Below, piece by piece: positions 8,951 to 18,998 of a stretch of DNA of 64,000 bases (the stretch's first letter is position 1; each line of letters begins with the position of its first letter). Source of the stretch: Nocardia nova SH22a (GTDB lineage: Bacteria > Actinomycetota > Actinomycetes > Mycobacteriales > Mycobacteriaceae). A model generated the notes under the pieces. That model ran no database searches and was not told where the DNA came from. It saw nothing but the letters and a program-made list of their open reading frames with translations. The stretch spans positions 5,704,001-5,768,000 of the forward strand of contig NZ_CP006850.1 of assembly GCF_000523235.1 (NCBI RefSeq), written 5' to 3'. Both the position numbers and the translations under genes were made by a program.

Positions 8951-10378
8951 ATGTCCAGCTCTATCGGCTGTTTCAGCCGTGGTAAACGCATGTTCAGGTC
9001 CACACTCGCCGTAACCCTGGTTGCTCTGACCGCGGTCGGCACTTCCGAGGCGGTCGCGGTCGCCGATGCGCCGGGATCTGAGCACGGTTCTCCCGCCATC
9101 ACTGATGCATCCGATTTCCTGGCCGCCGTACAAGGCGGCAAACTCCTCGGAGTCCCACCGTTACCCGCGGCGGCCGCGGCCGCCGGGGCGACATACACGT
9201 CACCGGAGTTCTGGTCGAATTACGTGCACGAGGCGCTGACCGACAATCTGATCCTGCTGCCCCTGCCGGTCGACGTCGTGAAGCCCGACGTCGTCCTCCC
9301 CCACGCCCCCGTGGGTGCCGGCGATCGTGTGTCCGCATTGCCCGAAAGGCCCACCGACCTGCGTGGCGTGACCTACCAATGGGCAGGCAGAACGAAGACG
9401 GTCGGCGATTTCCTCGACGACACCGGAACCGACGCGCTCGAATTCGTGCACAACGGCTCACTCGTCGCCGACTACTTCGCCGGTGGCTGGTCTCCCGATC
9501 ACGCACACCAGGCGTGGTCCACCACGAAGTCTTTCGTCTCGACCCTGGTCGGTATCGCCACCGACCACCACCTGATCAATTCGCTGGACGACCCGATCGA
9601 GACCTACGTGCCGGAATTGGCCGGTACGGCATGGCAGGGAACCACCGTGCGAAACCTGCTCGAGATGCGTTCCGGGGTCCAATGGGACGAGCACACAGAA
9701 GAACTCGGGCAGAACGACCAGGTCCTGGAATGGATCGATCTGGCATTGGACTATTACAGCAACGGGCAACTCGGCAAGAGCCGGAACGAGTTCTTGAAAT
9801 CCCTGCCGAGGGTCGAACCCCAGGGAGCTCGATTCAACTACAACAGTGCCAACACCCAGGTACTGGCGTGGCTGGTCGAAAGCGTTTATCACAAGCCGTT
9901 CAACGACGTGCTCTCCGAACAACTGTGGCAGCCCACCGGGATGGAGGCACCCGCCGACATCATGACCGATCGCACCGGCGCCGCCATCGCTTCGGAGGCA
10001 TTGTTCGCCCGACCTCGGGACTTCGCACGGTTCGGTGAGCTCATCCGCAACGGGGGCCGCACGCCCGAGGGCCGCCGAGTGGTCTCCGAAAGCTGGGTGA
10101 CCGCGGCCACCACCGGAATGAAGCCGGCCATGGATGCCGGAGATTCCACCCCAGGCGGCTACGGCTATCAGTGGTGGAGCGGAGCGACACCAGACGGGTT
10201 CCAGGCCAGCGGATTTCAGGGGCAGTACGTAACCGTCAGCCCATCGGGGTGCTTGACCGGGGTGCGCCTGGCTCACACACTGCAATTCAGTACCGAGGGT
10301 AAGTTCGCCGGTCAAGGCAACGAAGAGTGGCACGCCCTCTACCGCGCAGTCCTCGATCGACTGGGCGGCTGCCACTAG
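8951..10378 (+). CDS. Secreted serine hydrolase of the beta-lactamase (AmpC/NylB-like) family
   Basis: The 475-residue protein has a long N-terminal signal (hydrophobic MFRSTLAVTLVALTAVG at residues 14-30, Ala-rich exit by about 40). The catalytic SxxK motif is S190-T-T-K193 within HQAWSTTKSF, and the YxN motif is Y297-N-S. LEMRSGVQWDE is the usual post-SxxK block of penicillin-binding-protein-like esterases and 6-aminohexanoate-dimer hydrolases. It probably cleaves an ester or amide outside the membrane; the substrate cannot be told. ATG 8951 is used because it keeps the basic n-region; ATG 8990 is the alternative. Confidence 0.85.
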   Translation: MSSSIGCFSRGKRMFRSTLAVTLVALTAVGTSEAVAVADAPGSEHGSPAITDASDFLAAVQGGKLLGVPPLPAAAAAAGATYTSPEFWSNYVHEALTDNLILLPLPVDVVKPDVVLPHAPVGAGDRVSALPERPTDLRGVTYQWAGRTKTVGDFLDDTGTDALEFVHNGSLVADYFAGGWSPDHAHQAWSTTKSFVSTLVGIATDHHLINSLDDPIETYVPELAGTAWQGTTVRNLLEMRSGVQWDEHTEELGQNDQVLEWIDLALDYYSNGQLGKSRNEFLKSLPRVEPQGARFNYNSANTQVLAWLVESVYHKPFNDVLSEQLWQPTGMEAPADIMTDRTGAAIASEALFARPRDFARFGELIRNGGRTPEGRRVVSESWVTAATTGMKPAMDAGDSTPGGYGYQWWSGATPDGFQASGFQGQYVTVSPSGCLTGVRLAHTLQFSTEGKFAGQGNEEWHALYRAVLDRLGGCH

Positions 10379-10597
10379 AACCCTCAGTTCGGCCCGGCAC
10401 CAGAGCCTGTCGTGTTCTCGCGCTGCCGGGCCGAATACATCAAGAATGCCGAACAATGCGGAATAGGGACGAGGCTCGGTTTGACGGTTGCTCGACGCGG
10501 CATCGGGCGAGACGGGGCCCGACGAACCCGACGAGGCCGATCCCATCTTCTTTCACAGTGTCTCGAATCGCTCGACTAAAGTCTGGAATGTGACCCA

Positions 10598-11659
10598 GTG
10601 TTCGGCAAATTCTTCCCAGGTCTGACCCGCGTGAGCACGAGGCTGGACCTGCCCATCATTCCCCCGGCGGTGCTGAGCGGAATCGTCGAAATAGGCCAGC
10701 GCGAAAGGTGCGATGTCGCATCCTGGTTCGCTGATACCGGCCTGAGCGCCGCCCAGGTGTTCACCGACAATTCCACCATGGTGTCGTTCCACCAAGCGGC
10801 CGAGGTACTGCGCCGCGCCGTCCGAGCCATGCCCGGACGGCCGCTGGGCATGCAGGTCGGCGGACGCGACATGTTGTTGTCCATGGGTATGTTGGGACTC
10901 GCCATGCGTTCGTGTGCCACCTTGGGCGAGGCCATGTCCGTGGGAACCGAGCTGCACCAGGTCTCGGGGAGTCTGATGGACCTCGAACTCGAGCAATTCG
11001 ACGACCACGTGGCGCTCCGGTTGAACGAGCGATCTCCCGAGCCCGAGCTGATCAGTTTCCTGTGCGAGGAAGTTCTCTGCAGCACAACGGTTCTCGCGCG
11101 TTCGGTGATCGGATCCGGTTGGTCACCGACCAGAGTGGAACTGACGTACGCACCGCCGCCGTACGCCCGTCAATATGTGTCGTTCCTGCACTGCCCGGTG
11201 GAGTTCCTCGCTGCCGCCAACCGCATGGTTCTGCCCGCGGCAGCCCTCGAGCTACCGCTTCCGACCCACGACAAACCGACCCAGGCCATCGCGATCGATG
11301 CCTGCCGCCGGCTGCTCGACCTCGGCCGTACGGGACCGACCATCACGGTAACCGTCGAAACCCTGCTCGAGCAGAACCTCCGCCAGCCGCTGACAATGAG
11401 CGACATAGCCGACCGTCTCCACGTCACCGAACGCACGCTGCGACGCCAGCTCGCCGACACGGGCGAGAGCTTCAGCACGATCAAAGACCGCGTCCGCGAG
11501 CGGCGCGCCACCTACCTGCTCCGCGAATCCGGCTTGCCCGTCACTGCGGTGGCCTGGGAAGTCGGCTACAGCGACACCCGAGAATTCCGGCGCGCCTACA
11601 TCCGATGGACCGGACAACCCCCTAGTGCCGCGCGCGCCCTCCGCGCCCGGCCGCGGTAG
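10598..11659 (+). CDS. AraC-family regulator with arabinose-binding-like N-domain
   Basis: A 353-residue protein: residues about 20-210 match the helical N-domain (PF12625 type) common in actinobacterial AraC regulators of lipid and steroid catabolism. The C-terminal 100 residues hold two helix-turn-helices (MSDIADRLHVTERTLRRQLA and the later VTAVAWEVGYSDTREFRRAY). GTG 10598 is the first start; a GTG 11 codons later is possible. It converges, across a strong terminator, on the monooxygenase/reductase operon, a common arrangement for such regulators and their targets. Confidence 0.9.
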   Translation: MFGKFFPGLTRVSTRLDLPIIPPAVLSGIVEIGQRERCDVASWFADTGLSAAQVFTDNSTMVSFHQAAEVLRRAVRAMPGRPLGMQVGGRDMLLSMGMLGLAMRSCATLGEAMSVGTELHQVSGSLMDLELEQFDDHVALRLNERSPEPELISFLCEEVLCSTTVLARSVIGSGWSPTRVELTYAPPPYARQYVSFLHCPVEFLAAANRMVLPAAALELPLPTHDKPTQAIAIDACRRLLDLGRTGPTITVTVETLLEQNLRQPLTMSDIADRLHVTERTLRRQLADTGESFSTIKDRVRERRATYLLRESGLPVTAVAWEVGYSDTREFRRAYIRWTGQPPSAARALRARPR

Positions 11660-11695
11660 CTCGAGCCGGCCTCGGCCGTAGCCCCCGAACACGAA

Positions 11696-11732
11696 AGCTC
11701 ATGTCCACCAGGCTCGCTGGTGGACATGAGCT
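11696..11732. terminator. Bidirectional terminator hairpin
   Basis: A perfect 16-bp stem (AGCTCATGTCCACCAG and its complement) with a 5-nt loop GCTCG lies between the convergent AraC and reductase genes. Purines AAA precede it and TCTTCTC follows, so it can stop transcription from either side. Confidence 0.75.
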
Positions 11733-11744
11733 CTTCTCACACGG

Positions 11745-12728
11745 TCACCGGGGCATATTCTCTCGATACCACCGGGCGGCGTCCAGGATCGCGGTGTCGA
11801 TGTCACCGGGATCGTAACCGAGTTCAGCAGCCGCACGGGCGCTGGTCGTCGCCTGCGGCAGGCTCAGGTACCGAGCCATTCCGGAATCGACCTCGGGTGC
11901 CTTGCGAGTTACCAGCGCGGCCAGATCGCCGACGGTGCCGTAGGCGCGCAGCAACGATGCTGCGACTCGGATGGGACGCTTGTCCGCGCTGACCAGCTCT
12001 GCCATCCGTGTGAACACATCCTGGTAACTGCGATTGGGACCGGCGAGGATGTAGCTCCTGCCGGTGCCGCCTCGCTCCAGCGCCGCGATCATTCCACGAG
12101 CCACGGCGCGGACATCACACCACGAGGTGGTACCCGGCGGGCACGGATAACGCTGCCCGTCCTGGAAGGTGCGGATGACCCGGCCGATCTGCAGCGTGTA
12201 GTCGTACGGGCCGATCATGAATCCGGGGTAGACGACGACCGCGTCCAATCCCTGCTCCACACGGCGCCGCACCGCCACCTCACCGGCCAGCTTGGTATCG
12301 GCGTAGTCGTAACCGATCCCGGTGAACATGTGGTCGCCGCCGTTCTCGTCGACCGGTCGCCCGTCCGGAAAATATCCCAGGACATCGGTGGTGCTGGTGT
12401 GCAGGAACCGCTTCACGCCGCTTTCCAGCGCGGCGTCGGCGAGCAACGCCGGCACGACGGTGTTCACCTTTCGTCGCCGTTCGGCCAACCCGGACCAGGT
12501 CGAGGTGTCACCTGCCACGTGGAAGACCCATTCCTGGCCTTCGACCAGTCGCTTCGCGGCGTCCGGCTCGGTGAGGTCGGCGAGTTGGATCGACAGCGGC
12601 AAGTCCTCCAGCCATCGCGTCGGCGACCCGGGGATTCCGGTGGCGGTGACCTCGTGGCCGACCGCCAGGAGCTCCCGGACGAGATTGGCGCCGACGAAGC
12701 CGGTCGCACCGGTGACGAGACATTTCAT
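11745..12728 (-). CDS. NAD(P)-dependent epimerase/reductase (extended SDR)
   Basis: A 327-residue extended short-chain dehydrogenase: GATGFVGANL (residues 7-16) binds NAD(P), and Y142-A-D-T-K146 is the catalytic YxxxK. The wording resembles dihydroflavonol-reductase and 3-beta-hydroxysteroid-dehydrogenase type enzymes, which act on hydroxyl or keto groups of cyclic substrates. The start ATG 12728 overlaps the stop of the upstream monooxygenase (ATGA), so the two are translated together and probably act on the same compound. Confidence 0.85.
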   Translation of the reverse strand: MKCLVTGATGFVGANLVRELLAVGHEVTATGIPGSPTRWLEDLPLSIQLADLTEPDAAKRLVEGQEWVFHVAGDTSTWSGLAERRRKVNTVVPALLADAALESGVKRFLHTSTTDVLGYFPDGRPVDENGGDHMFTGIGYDYADTKLAGEVAVRRRVEQGLDAVVVYPGFMIGPYDYTLQIGRVIRTFQDGQRYPCPPGTTSWCDVRAVARGMIAALERGGTGRSYILAGPNRSYQDVFTRMAELVSADKRPIRVAASLLRAYGTVGDLAALVTRKAPEVDSGMARYLSLPQATTSARAAAELGYDPGDIDTAILDAARWYRENMPR

Positions 12729-14104
12729 GGCCGCACCCCCGGGATCTGCGCGGCGCCGCGCGAGGTTCGGACGGGCTCGAACAGACCTGGCGTGAGGTCT
12801 TGCCAATCGAACTGCTTGCGTAACGTACCCAGATATCTGTGGTAAGCATGCGCGTCGACGTAGGCGCGGTGACGCGCCGACGCCAGGAAGTTGATACCAC
12901 CGCTGAGATTCGGGGTGTCGGTGCTGATCATACGGTCGAACGCCGCTGCGCGTGCCGGGGCGTGATCCTGATCGTGCAGGTACTGGGCGACGATGTTGCT
13001 GATGTGGTCGAACAACGTGTACGCGCTGGAGTTGATCTCGATGTATCCCAGCCCGAACAGATTTCGATGTTCCCGGTTGAAGACGGACAGGTACAGATCG
13101 GGTCTGCCCTCGTTCCAGTCGAAGTACTTCTCGGCATAGGGAATCGACCAGTCGTAGCCCGTCGCATACAGCACGAGGTCGACCTCTTCGCTACTGCCGT
13201 CGACGAATCGGACGCGTGAACCGTCCAAAGCCGCGATGTCGGGCCGAATCACGACATCACCGTGCTGCAGGTAGTGAATGAGCTGACTGTTGAGCAGCGG
13301 ATGCGATTCGAAGAGTTTGTGATCCGGCTTGGGCAGTCCGTATTTCGTCAGATCGCCCTGGGTCAGGCGCAGTGCCGCGCGGAACAGGGGCCGCTGCAGC
13401 CACAGCGGCAGTTGCGGGCCGGTGTTGGCGATTTCGTCGCTGGGGATGCCGAAGATGTGCTTGGGGATCAGGTGGTATCCACGACGGATGCTCACGAACG
13501 CGGCCTCGGCATTCGCGGCGGCGTCGCACGCGATATCTGCGCCGGAGTTGCCCAGTCCGACGATGAGCACCCGCTTGCCACGGAACTCGAGCGGGCTGCG
13601 GTAAGTGGACGAATGCCGCACTACACCGGTGAATTCCCCACTGTGACTGGGCAGGCGCGGCTGCCAGGTGACGCCCGTGGCACAAATTACGGCACGGTAG
13701 CTCCGCCGCGTTCCGTCAGCGAGGGTCACGATCCACTTGTCGCCGTCCTGCTGCACATCGGTCACCGGGCAGTCGAACCGGATCACCTCCCGAAGCCCGT
13801 ACGCGTCGGCGAAGGATCGACTGTATTCCAGGATCTGCTTGTTACCCGGATAATCGGGATAGGTGTCCGGCATCGGGAAATCGAAGAAGCCGGAGGTCTT
13901 GCGCGAGGATATGAAATGCGCCGACTCATACATGGGCGTCCCCGGATTGTCCAGATCCCAGATTCCACCGACATCCGAATGCCGTTCGAACTGGTCGTAA
14001 GGAATTCCGATACGCTTCAGCGCACGAGCTGCGGACAATCCGGCCGGCCCGGCCCCGACAATACAGACACGATCCGTCTCCTGCACTTTATTTCCACTGG
14101 CCAC
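12725..14104 (-). CDS. FAD-containing monooxygenase (FMO/Baeyer-Villiger type)
   Basis: The 459-residue enzyme has GAGPAG (17-22) for FAD, the FMO fingerprint FTGVVRHSSTY (158-168) and GLGNSG (183-188) for NADPH, then the late LYATGYD motif. It should use NADPH and O2 to insert oxygen at a ketone, sulfur or nitrogen. The GTG start follows GGAGG by 4 nt. It leads the two-gene operon with the SDR reductase. A 15-bp palindrome (14131-14145) lies 27 bp upstream. Confidence 0.9.
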   Translation of the reverse strand: MASGNKVQETDRVCIVGAGPAGLSAARALKRIGIPYDQFERHSDVGGIWDLDNPGTPMYESAHFISSRKTSGFFDFPMPDTYPDYPGNKQILEYSRSFADAYGLREVIRFDCPVTDVQQDGDKWIVTLADGTRRSYRAVICATGVTWQPRLPSHSGEFTGVVRHSSTYRSPLEFRGKRVLIVGLGNSGADIACDAAANAEAAFVSIRRGYHLIPKHIFGIPSDEIANTGPQLPLWLQRPLFRAALRLTQGDLTKYGLPKPDHKLFESHPLLNSQLIHYLQHGDVVIRPDIAALDGSRVRFVDGSSEEVDLVLYATGYDWSIPYAEKYFDWNEGRPDLYLSVFNREHRNLFGLGYIEINSSAYTLFDHISNIVAQYLHDQDHAPARAAAFDRMISTDTPNLSGGINFLASARHRAYVDAHAYHRYLGTLRKQFDWQDLTPGLFEPVRTSRGAAQIPGVRP

Positions 14105-14130
14105 GAGACCTCCATCAAGTAGTTGCGAAT

Positions 14131-14145
14131 AGATTTATTAAATCT
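14131..14145. promoter_or_regulatory. AT-rich palindrome upstream of the monooxygenase operon
   Basis: AGATTTA-T-TAAATCT is a perfect 7-1-7 palindrome in the promoter region of the minus-strand monooxygenase-reductase operon. It stands out in a G+C-rich context and is a candidate operator. Confidence 0.45.
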
Positions 14146-14205
14146 GCTTCGACCTGCCCGAGAAAGGGTCGGAGAGGTCATCATGGGGGTGTGGCCGGAC
14201 ATTCA

Positions 14206-16332
14206 TCAGACTATGACTATTTCAGGGGAATACCCGACAAAGGGAGTGACAGCACCACCCGCATTCCGTGAGTCGCCGTCGTACCGGATCCGGTATCGGC
14301 CACCGCTGGAATTGTCGGGCACCGTCCATTGAATTCGCACGATCGAAGCGGCCGGTTGATTATCGGGCCGCGACCACGACAGCTCGGTACACCAATCGTT
14401 GTCGTCGAAGTCACGGCGCCAATCACCGGCCACCGATTTCTGCACCTCGAAATACGTGCCGTTCGTGTGGAAATTGTTGTTCGGGTACGCTCCGACGAAC
14501 TCGACGGCGATGGTGTCACCCGACTTCGCGGTGGGCGGCGGGGGTGTGAGCACATCTCCGAATCGGTGCCCCGGCACCGGGAGGTCCGGCGGCACCGGCG
14601 GCCGGAAACTCGGCTGTGCTCCGCGCGTCCAGTCGACCGGTGCGGGGCCGCGCCCCAGATCGACGCGGGCCGCGAACGCTCGCGCGAGCCGGTCGAATTC
14701 CTGCATGTACGCCGGTGCGGTCCACCGGCCGAACAAGGTGTGGCCGCCTTCGTACAGTTGTTTCGCGTACTCCTCCGGCGTGACGCAATAGCCGACGTAG
14801 CCATTCGAATACCCTTGCATCAGTACGCTTTCCAGCTCCATACCGAGCGCACGCGCGACCAGCCTCCTGACCCGCAGGCCGGCGACGATGGTGTATTCGG
14901 CCGGGCCGGCGGCCAACACCAGATCCCCGATCCGGACGAGTTGGATTGCCACCACGTCGGGCACCCACGGCCGCGGCAATGCGAACCCCACCGGAGCCAG
15001 CGCCAATTTCGGGGCCTGCGCATCGCGCATCCACTGCTCGATCGGCCCGTTCAGACCCCCCAGCGCGGCGACGAGAGGATTGGTCATACCTTCACTCACG
15101 AAGGGCACCACGCGGTTCCAGTTGTCGGTCGACTTTCCCGCGAAGAACGACGTGCCCAGCATTCCCGGTGACGTGCGTGCCATTCTGCCGTCCGGAGTGT
15201 AGGCGGCATCGACGGCCACATTGCCCATATCTATGTAGTGCACGACAGAATCGATGCTGCCGCTACTCATCGGGCGTGCCGCGTCGAATGCCGCACGCGC
15301 AGCTTGATATTGACGCTCGCCGATGATCGCGCAGTTGAGGCGATTATCCTCGGTCGGGCCGGTGGGCTGCCAGGGGATCAGCGCCAGATTCGGCGTCATG
15401 TCACCGGAGTTCGTCTGAGGGAAAGCCGCGATGAATTCGGGCTGTCCCTCGCCGTAGCGAACCCCCTTCTCCTCATGCTCCCATCGATAACTCGCATAAC
15501 CCTTGTTGTCGCCTGCGATCAGGGAGGTGTGGTCGGTCAAGGAGGTGCCGTGTGTTGCAAACCAAGTGATCGCACCGACGTCGCGACCTCCCTGACGAAG
15601 CCGTAATACCGTCACCGACGGGTCGATCGCTTCAGGAAATACCGCTTTGTCCTCATCCGGGTTCAACTCGAAGGCCACCCGGGCGCGATTGGCGCTCGCG
15701 TCGGTCAGCGTGCCCCGCCCCAGCAGCACCGACCCCGGAGCCAACCGCTCGTGAGCCGCCACGATTGCCGCCACGATGCCGTTCACCTCGGCATGATGAG
15801 AGGTTTCCATGAAGCCGAAGTTGGGCAACGAGTACGCGTACTCACGCGCCGTGCCGCCACAGGAACTGTGATTGTGCGTCGAATTTATATTGACGTTTCT
15901 CTCGGTATAGAGGTCACCGAATTTTGCCGCCAACTCCTGTATCACGGCGAGATACACCGACTGCAGCACCAGGCAGATATCCACCGTCACATAGACCAGC
16001 CGGGATCCACTGGCTCGGTCCGCGATGACGAAGGCCCGTGCCCACGTTCGCATGAGAAGCCCGGTGGCGGGCAGGTTCGGATCCGCGTACCCCGTCGTCC
16101 CCGAGGGCCCCACCACCGCGCCGGTCGTGTCCCCGATACCGCAGCCGACGAGGAAGTTCTGGCCATCGGGCACGGCATCCGCCGATGCCGCGGTCCGGCC
16201 GAGTCCCCCACCCGCAACGGCGAAGCTTGCCGTGGCAACCGCGGTGTAGTTCAGCAACGAACGGCGTGAGAGTCCGCCGTCTCTCCTGTCCACCGTATCG
16301 GCGGAACGGACGGAAGCGCTGTCGGCAGTCAT
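14206..16332 (-). CDS. Tat-exported neutral/alkaline ceramidase
   Basis: The 708-residue protein opens with a twin-arginine signal (LSRRSLLNYTAVATASFAVA, residues 21-40). Zinc-ligand segments NSTHNHSSCGG (150-160) and WFATHGTS (257-264) match neutral ceramidases, as does NSGDMTPN (308-315) at the nucleophile loop. There the usual Ser (GDVSPN in human enzyme) is Thr313. The last 130 residues form the family's C-terminal beta domain. It should split ceramide-like N-acyl sphingoid bases outside the cell. GAGAGG stands 7 nt before the ATG. It is divergent from the amidase-TetR operon and probably co-regulated through the palindrome at 16404-16439. Confidence 0.88.
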   Translation of the reverse strand: MTADSASVRSADTVDRRDGGLSRRSLLNYTAVATASFAVAGGGLGRTAASADAVPDGQNFLVGCGIGDTTGAVVGPSGTTGYADPNLPATGLLMRTWARAFVIADRASGSRLVYVTVDICLVLQSVYLAVIQELAAKFGDLYTERNVNINSTHNHSSCGGTAREYAYSLPNFGFMETSHHAEVNGIVAAIVAAHERLAPGSVLLGRGTLTDASANRARVAFELNPDEDKAVFPEAIDPSVTVLRLRQGGRDVGAITWFATHGTSLTDHTSLIAGDNKGYASYRWEHEEKGVRYGEGQPEFIAAFPQTNSGDMTPNLALIPWQPTGPTEDNRLNCAIIGERQYQAARAAFDAARPMSSGSIDSVVHYIDMGNVAVDAAYTPDGRMARTSPGMLGTSFFAGKSTDNWNRVVPFVSEGMTNPLVAALGGLNGPIEQWMRDAQAPKLALAPVGFALPRPWVPDVVAIQLVRIGDLVLAAGPAEYTIVAGLRVRRLVARALGMELESVLMQGYSNGYVGYCVTPEEYAKQLYEGGHTLFGRWTAPAYMQEFDRLARAFAARVDLGRGPAPVDWTRGAQPSFRPPVPPDLPVPGHRFGDVLTPPPPTAKSGDTIAVEFVGAYPNNNFHTNGTYFEVQKSVAGDWRRDFDDNDWCTELSWSRPDNQPAASIVRIQWTVPDNSSGGRYRIRYDGDSRNAGGAVTPFVGYSPEIVIV

Positions 16333-16403
16333 CGATGACCTCTCTCGGAGCGGTCCGGATCGGGCCGCCTATTTCACGGAATCGGACGATGCGCGAATGC
16401 TAC

Positions 16404-16439
16404 CTTGTTTCTCGTTCGTTCGAACGAACGAGAAACAAG
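16404..16439. promoter_or_regulatory. Perfect 36-bp palindrome, probable TetR operator
   Basis: Two uninterrupted 18-bp arms (centre CGTTCGTTCGAACGAACG) lie between the divergent ceramidase and amidase genes. A TetR gene ends the amidase operon. Length, symmetry and place fit an autoregulatory operator covering both promoters, to which two dimers could bind. It may also mask the amidase start region, since it ends 28 nt before the start. Confidence 0.75.
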
Positions 16440-16467
16440 TTGTTTACGGACGATGAACTGGACACAC

Positions 16468-17883
16468 ATGAGCACTGATCATGAACTCGGCTTGGTCGAC
16501 ACCGCTGCAGCCCTCGCCGCCGGGGAACTGCGATCCAGGGAGTTGGTCGCCACGGCGCTCACGCGCATCGCGCAGACCCAATCGAGCCTCAACGCGTTTC
16601 GAACCGTGCGCGTCGAACAGGCACTACGGGAGGCCGATCTCGCCGACGCCCGCCTGGCTGCAGGGGAACGGCTCCCCCTGCTCGGCGTTCCGATCGCGAT
16701 CAAAGACGATATGGATATCGCTGGTAGCCCCACGCGGCACGGGTGCGCGGGACCGTTCCCCGACAAATCGTCCGACGGTATGGCCACTCACCGATTGCGG
16801 GCTGCCGGGGCGGTCATCGTCGGCAAGACGAATCTCCCAGAGTTCGGCCAATGGCCTTTCACCGAAGGCACATTCGGCCGGACCCGCAATCCTTGGCATC
16901 TCGGCCACACCACGGGCGGATCGAGCGGCGGCTCCGCAGCGGCCGTGGCTGCCGGAATCGTCCCCGCCGCCCTCGGATCCGACGGCGCGGGCTCAATCAG
17001 AATCCCGGCCGCATGGACACATCTGGTGGGACTGAAACCCCAGCGCGGACGCGTCTCCACCTGGCCCGAACCCGAAGCCTTCTACGGGTTGACCTGTTTC
17101 GGCCCGCTTGCGCGCAGTGTCGAAGATGCGGCGCTCCTCCTCGACGTCGCCACCGGCAACCACCGCGCCGACATGCACCAGCCGCCCGCGCTATCGGAGC
17201 CGATGCTCGCCGTCGCGCGACGCCGCGATGTCGGACCACTGCGAATCGGTCTGTCGACGAGAATTCCCTTCGTCGGGTTCCGAGTGGCGCTCGACCGGCA
17301 GGTCGCGGAGGCGGTCGAGCGACTCGCCGCGGTCGCCGAGGGCTTGGGCCACATCGTCGAGCGGGTCGATCCTCCGTACCGGCTGATCGGCGCGGGATTC
17401 CTTCCCCGTTCTTTGCACGGCCTGCACGAGTGCGGAAAACACGTGCCCGATCCGGCGCTTCTGGACGCGCGCACGCGCGCCAACATGCGAGCCGGCGGCC
17501 CCCTCGGCGGCCCGCTGATCACCGCCGCGAAGTACAGCGAGCGACTGGCACAGGGACGCTTCCGCAACTTGTTCCGCACCATCGATGTTCTGCTCACCCC
17601 GACCACGGCGACACCCGCACCCGAGATCGGCGCCTTCGATGCGCTGTCCAACAAGGAGACCGATCGCGCGATGATCGAGGCGGCCCCCTTCGCCTGGCCA
17701 TGGAACGTCCTCGGCTGGCCCGCGATCAACATTCCAGCCGGCTTGACCCACGACGGACTACCGTTGGGAGCACAGCTTCTCGGCGCCTCCGGCGCCGAAC
17801 CCACTCTGATAGGGCTGGCCGCCCAGCTCCAGGACGTGGAACGCTGGCACATCCGACGACCCACAGCCACGACGGCATCGTGA
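16468..17883 (+). CDS. Amidase-signature hydrolase
   Basis: A 471-residue amidase-signature enzyme with the complete triad: K79 ([11 protein letters not shown]), cis-Ser152 ([10 protein letters not shown]) and nucleophile Ser176 ([12 protein letters not shown]). The 24-residue spacing between the serines is the family norm. Such enzymes hydrolyse amides or acylamides; beside an exported ceramidase, a fatty-acyl amide is a reasonable guess. ATG 16468 gives the usual N-terminus; ATG 16453 in the same frame is possible, and neither has a good ribosome site. The TetR gene follows 54 nt downstream. Confidence 0.9.
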   Translation: MSTDHELGLVDTAAALAAGELRSRELVATALTRIAQTQSSLNAFRTVRVEQALREADLADARLAAGERLPLLGVPIAIKDDMDIAGSPTRHGCAGPFPDKSSDGMATHRLRAAGAVIVGKTNLPEFGQWPFTEGTFGRTRNPWHLGHTTGGSSGGSAAAVAAGIVPAALGSDGAGSIRIPAAWTHLVGLKPQRGRVSTWPEPEAFYGLTCFGPLARSVEDAALLLDVATGNHRADMHQPPALSEPMLAVARRRDVGPLRIGLSTRIPFVGFRVALDRQVAEAVERLAAVAEGLGHIVERVDPPYRLIGAGFLPRSLHGLHECGKHVPDPALLDARTRANMRAGGPLGGPLITAAKYSERLAQGRFRNLFRTIDVLLTPTTATPAPEIGAFDALSNKETDRAMIEAAPFAWPWNVLGWPAINIPAGLTHDGLPLGAQLLGASGAEPTLIGLAAQLQDVERWHIRRPTATTAS

Positions 17884-17937
17884 GCGATATTCGCGATGCC
17901 GAGCGAATGCGGGGGTCCCGCAGAACACAGGAGCCGC

Positions 17938-18519
17938 ATGAGTAACGACGTCCGCCGCCGCATTCTCGACGTCACCCTCGACCTCATCGGCGAACACGGC
18001 ATCGACGGCGTCAGCAATCGCATCATCGCCAGGCGAGCCGGGGTGTCGCTCGGCACACTGACCTACCATTTCGCTTCTCGCGATGATCTCCTCAGCGAAG
18101 CACTACAACTGTTCGTCGATGAGGAGATCGGTCGGCTGACCGTTCTCACCTCTCGCATCGAGGACGATCCGGCCAGTTTGCAGAGCACCCTCGGCACAGC
18201 GCGCGATGCCATCGAGGACCCCGGCGCCCGGACCAAACAGGTCGCTCAGCTCGAGCTCTACTTGCACGCAACCCGCAACCCCGATGTGGAGGAGACCGCG
18301 GCCCGCTGTTTTCAGGCGTACGACGACGTCGCCACCTCAGCGCTCCGCGCCCTCGGCATCCCCGAGCCCGAACGCCTCGCACCACTGATCGGTGCACTCA
18401 TCGATGGATTCGAGTTACGCCGCCTGGCTGTCGGCGCTCCGGCGGTCAACCTGGCCGAAGGACTGTCCGCACTGGTCACCGGACTCGGTGCCGGCAGATC
18501 CACCCCCCAGCATCCCTGA
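17938..18519 (+). CDS. TetR-family regulator, probable controller of ceramidase/amidase
   Basis: A 193-residue TetR protein with the helix-turn-helix in residues 5-50 (DGVSNRIIARRAGVSLGTLTYHFASRDDLL) and a helical C-half. CACAGGAG precedes ATG 17938 by 5 nt, so it is translated efficiently behind the amidase gene. Its position and the large palindrome upstream of the operon suggest autoregulation and control of the divergent ceramidase. Ligand unknown. Confidence 0.88.
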   Translation: MSNDVRRRILDVTLDLIGEHGIDGVSNRIIARRAGVSLGTLTYHFASRDDLLSEALQLFVDEEIGRLTVLTSRIEDDPASLQSTLGTARDAIEDPGARTKQVAQLELYLHATRNPDVEETAARCFQAYDDVATSALRALGIPEPERLAPLIGALIDGFELRRLAVGAPAVNLAEGLSALVTGLGAGRSTPQHP

Positions 18520-18998
18520 CGGCTGAACCGGGAGAACCGAACACCTGGGCAGCGCTCGTCGTCGGATTCGGGTCGAGCGTGGTGGGCACGTCCGAGACCT
18601 CCATCGCTTTCGAGGTCACGCATCGCGATGGTCGACTGATGGCCGGTAGCGATCCAGTCAGGCATACGGCCCATCGTCGCGGAACGAAATCAGCTGGCAC
18701 CCAGTCGAATCGGGCCGGGAAGTCCGAATTGCCGTTGGGGTTCACGCCGCCTCTGATGAAACCGGCACACCGAGGTGCCGCCCTCGGCTCGGCTGATCCA
18801 AACGCGGCCCTAGACAGGATCCGCCGGATGATCGACGATGAGCAGCTACCCGCATCCAGATTCCGTGGGCGGGTACACATCGCCCGTCAAGGCAGTTCAC
18901 CCACTCTGATGAGTGATGTGGAACGCGTCGCTATTGCGCATATATTGCACGAACCGTGAGGAACTCACCAAATAGCTCGCTGACCTGCATAAATTAGG
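18520..18998. other. Gene-free stretch between TetR gene and tRNA genes
   Basis: About 480 bp. Frames exist on both strands but none has family-like wording, a spaced ribosome site or a clean start. I see no repeat or attachment site. Confidence 0.4.

Noticed and set aside
18579..18959. Plus-strand frame before the tRNA genes
   Set aside because: No recognisable motif, no ribosome site, and the opposite strand is equally open.
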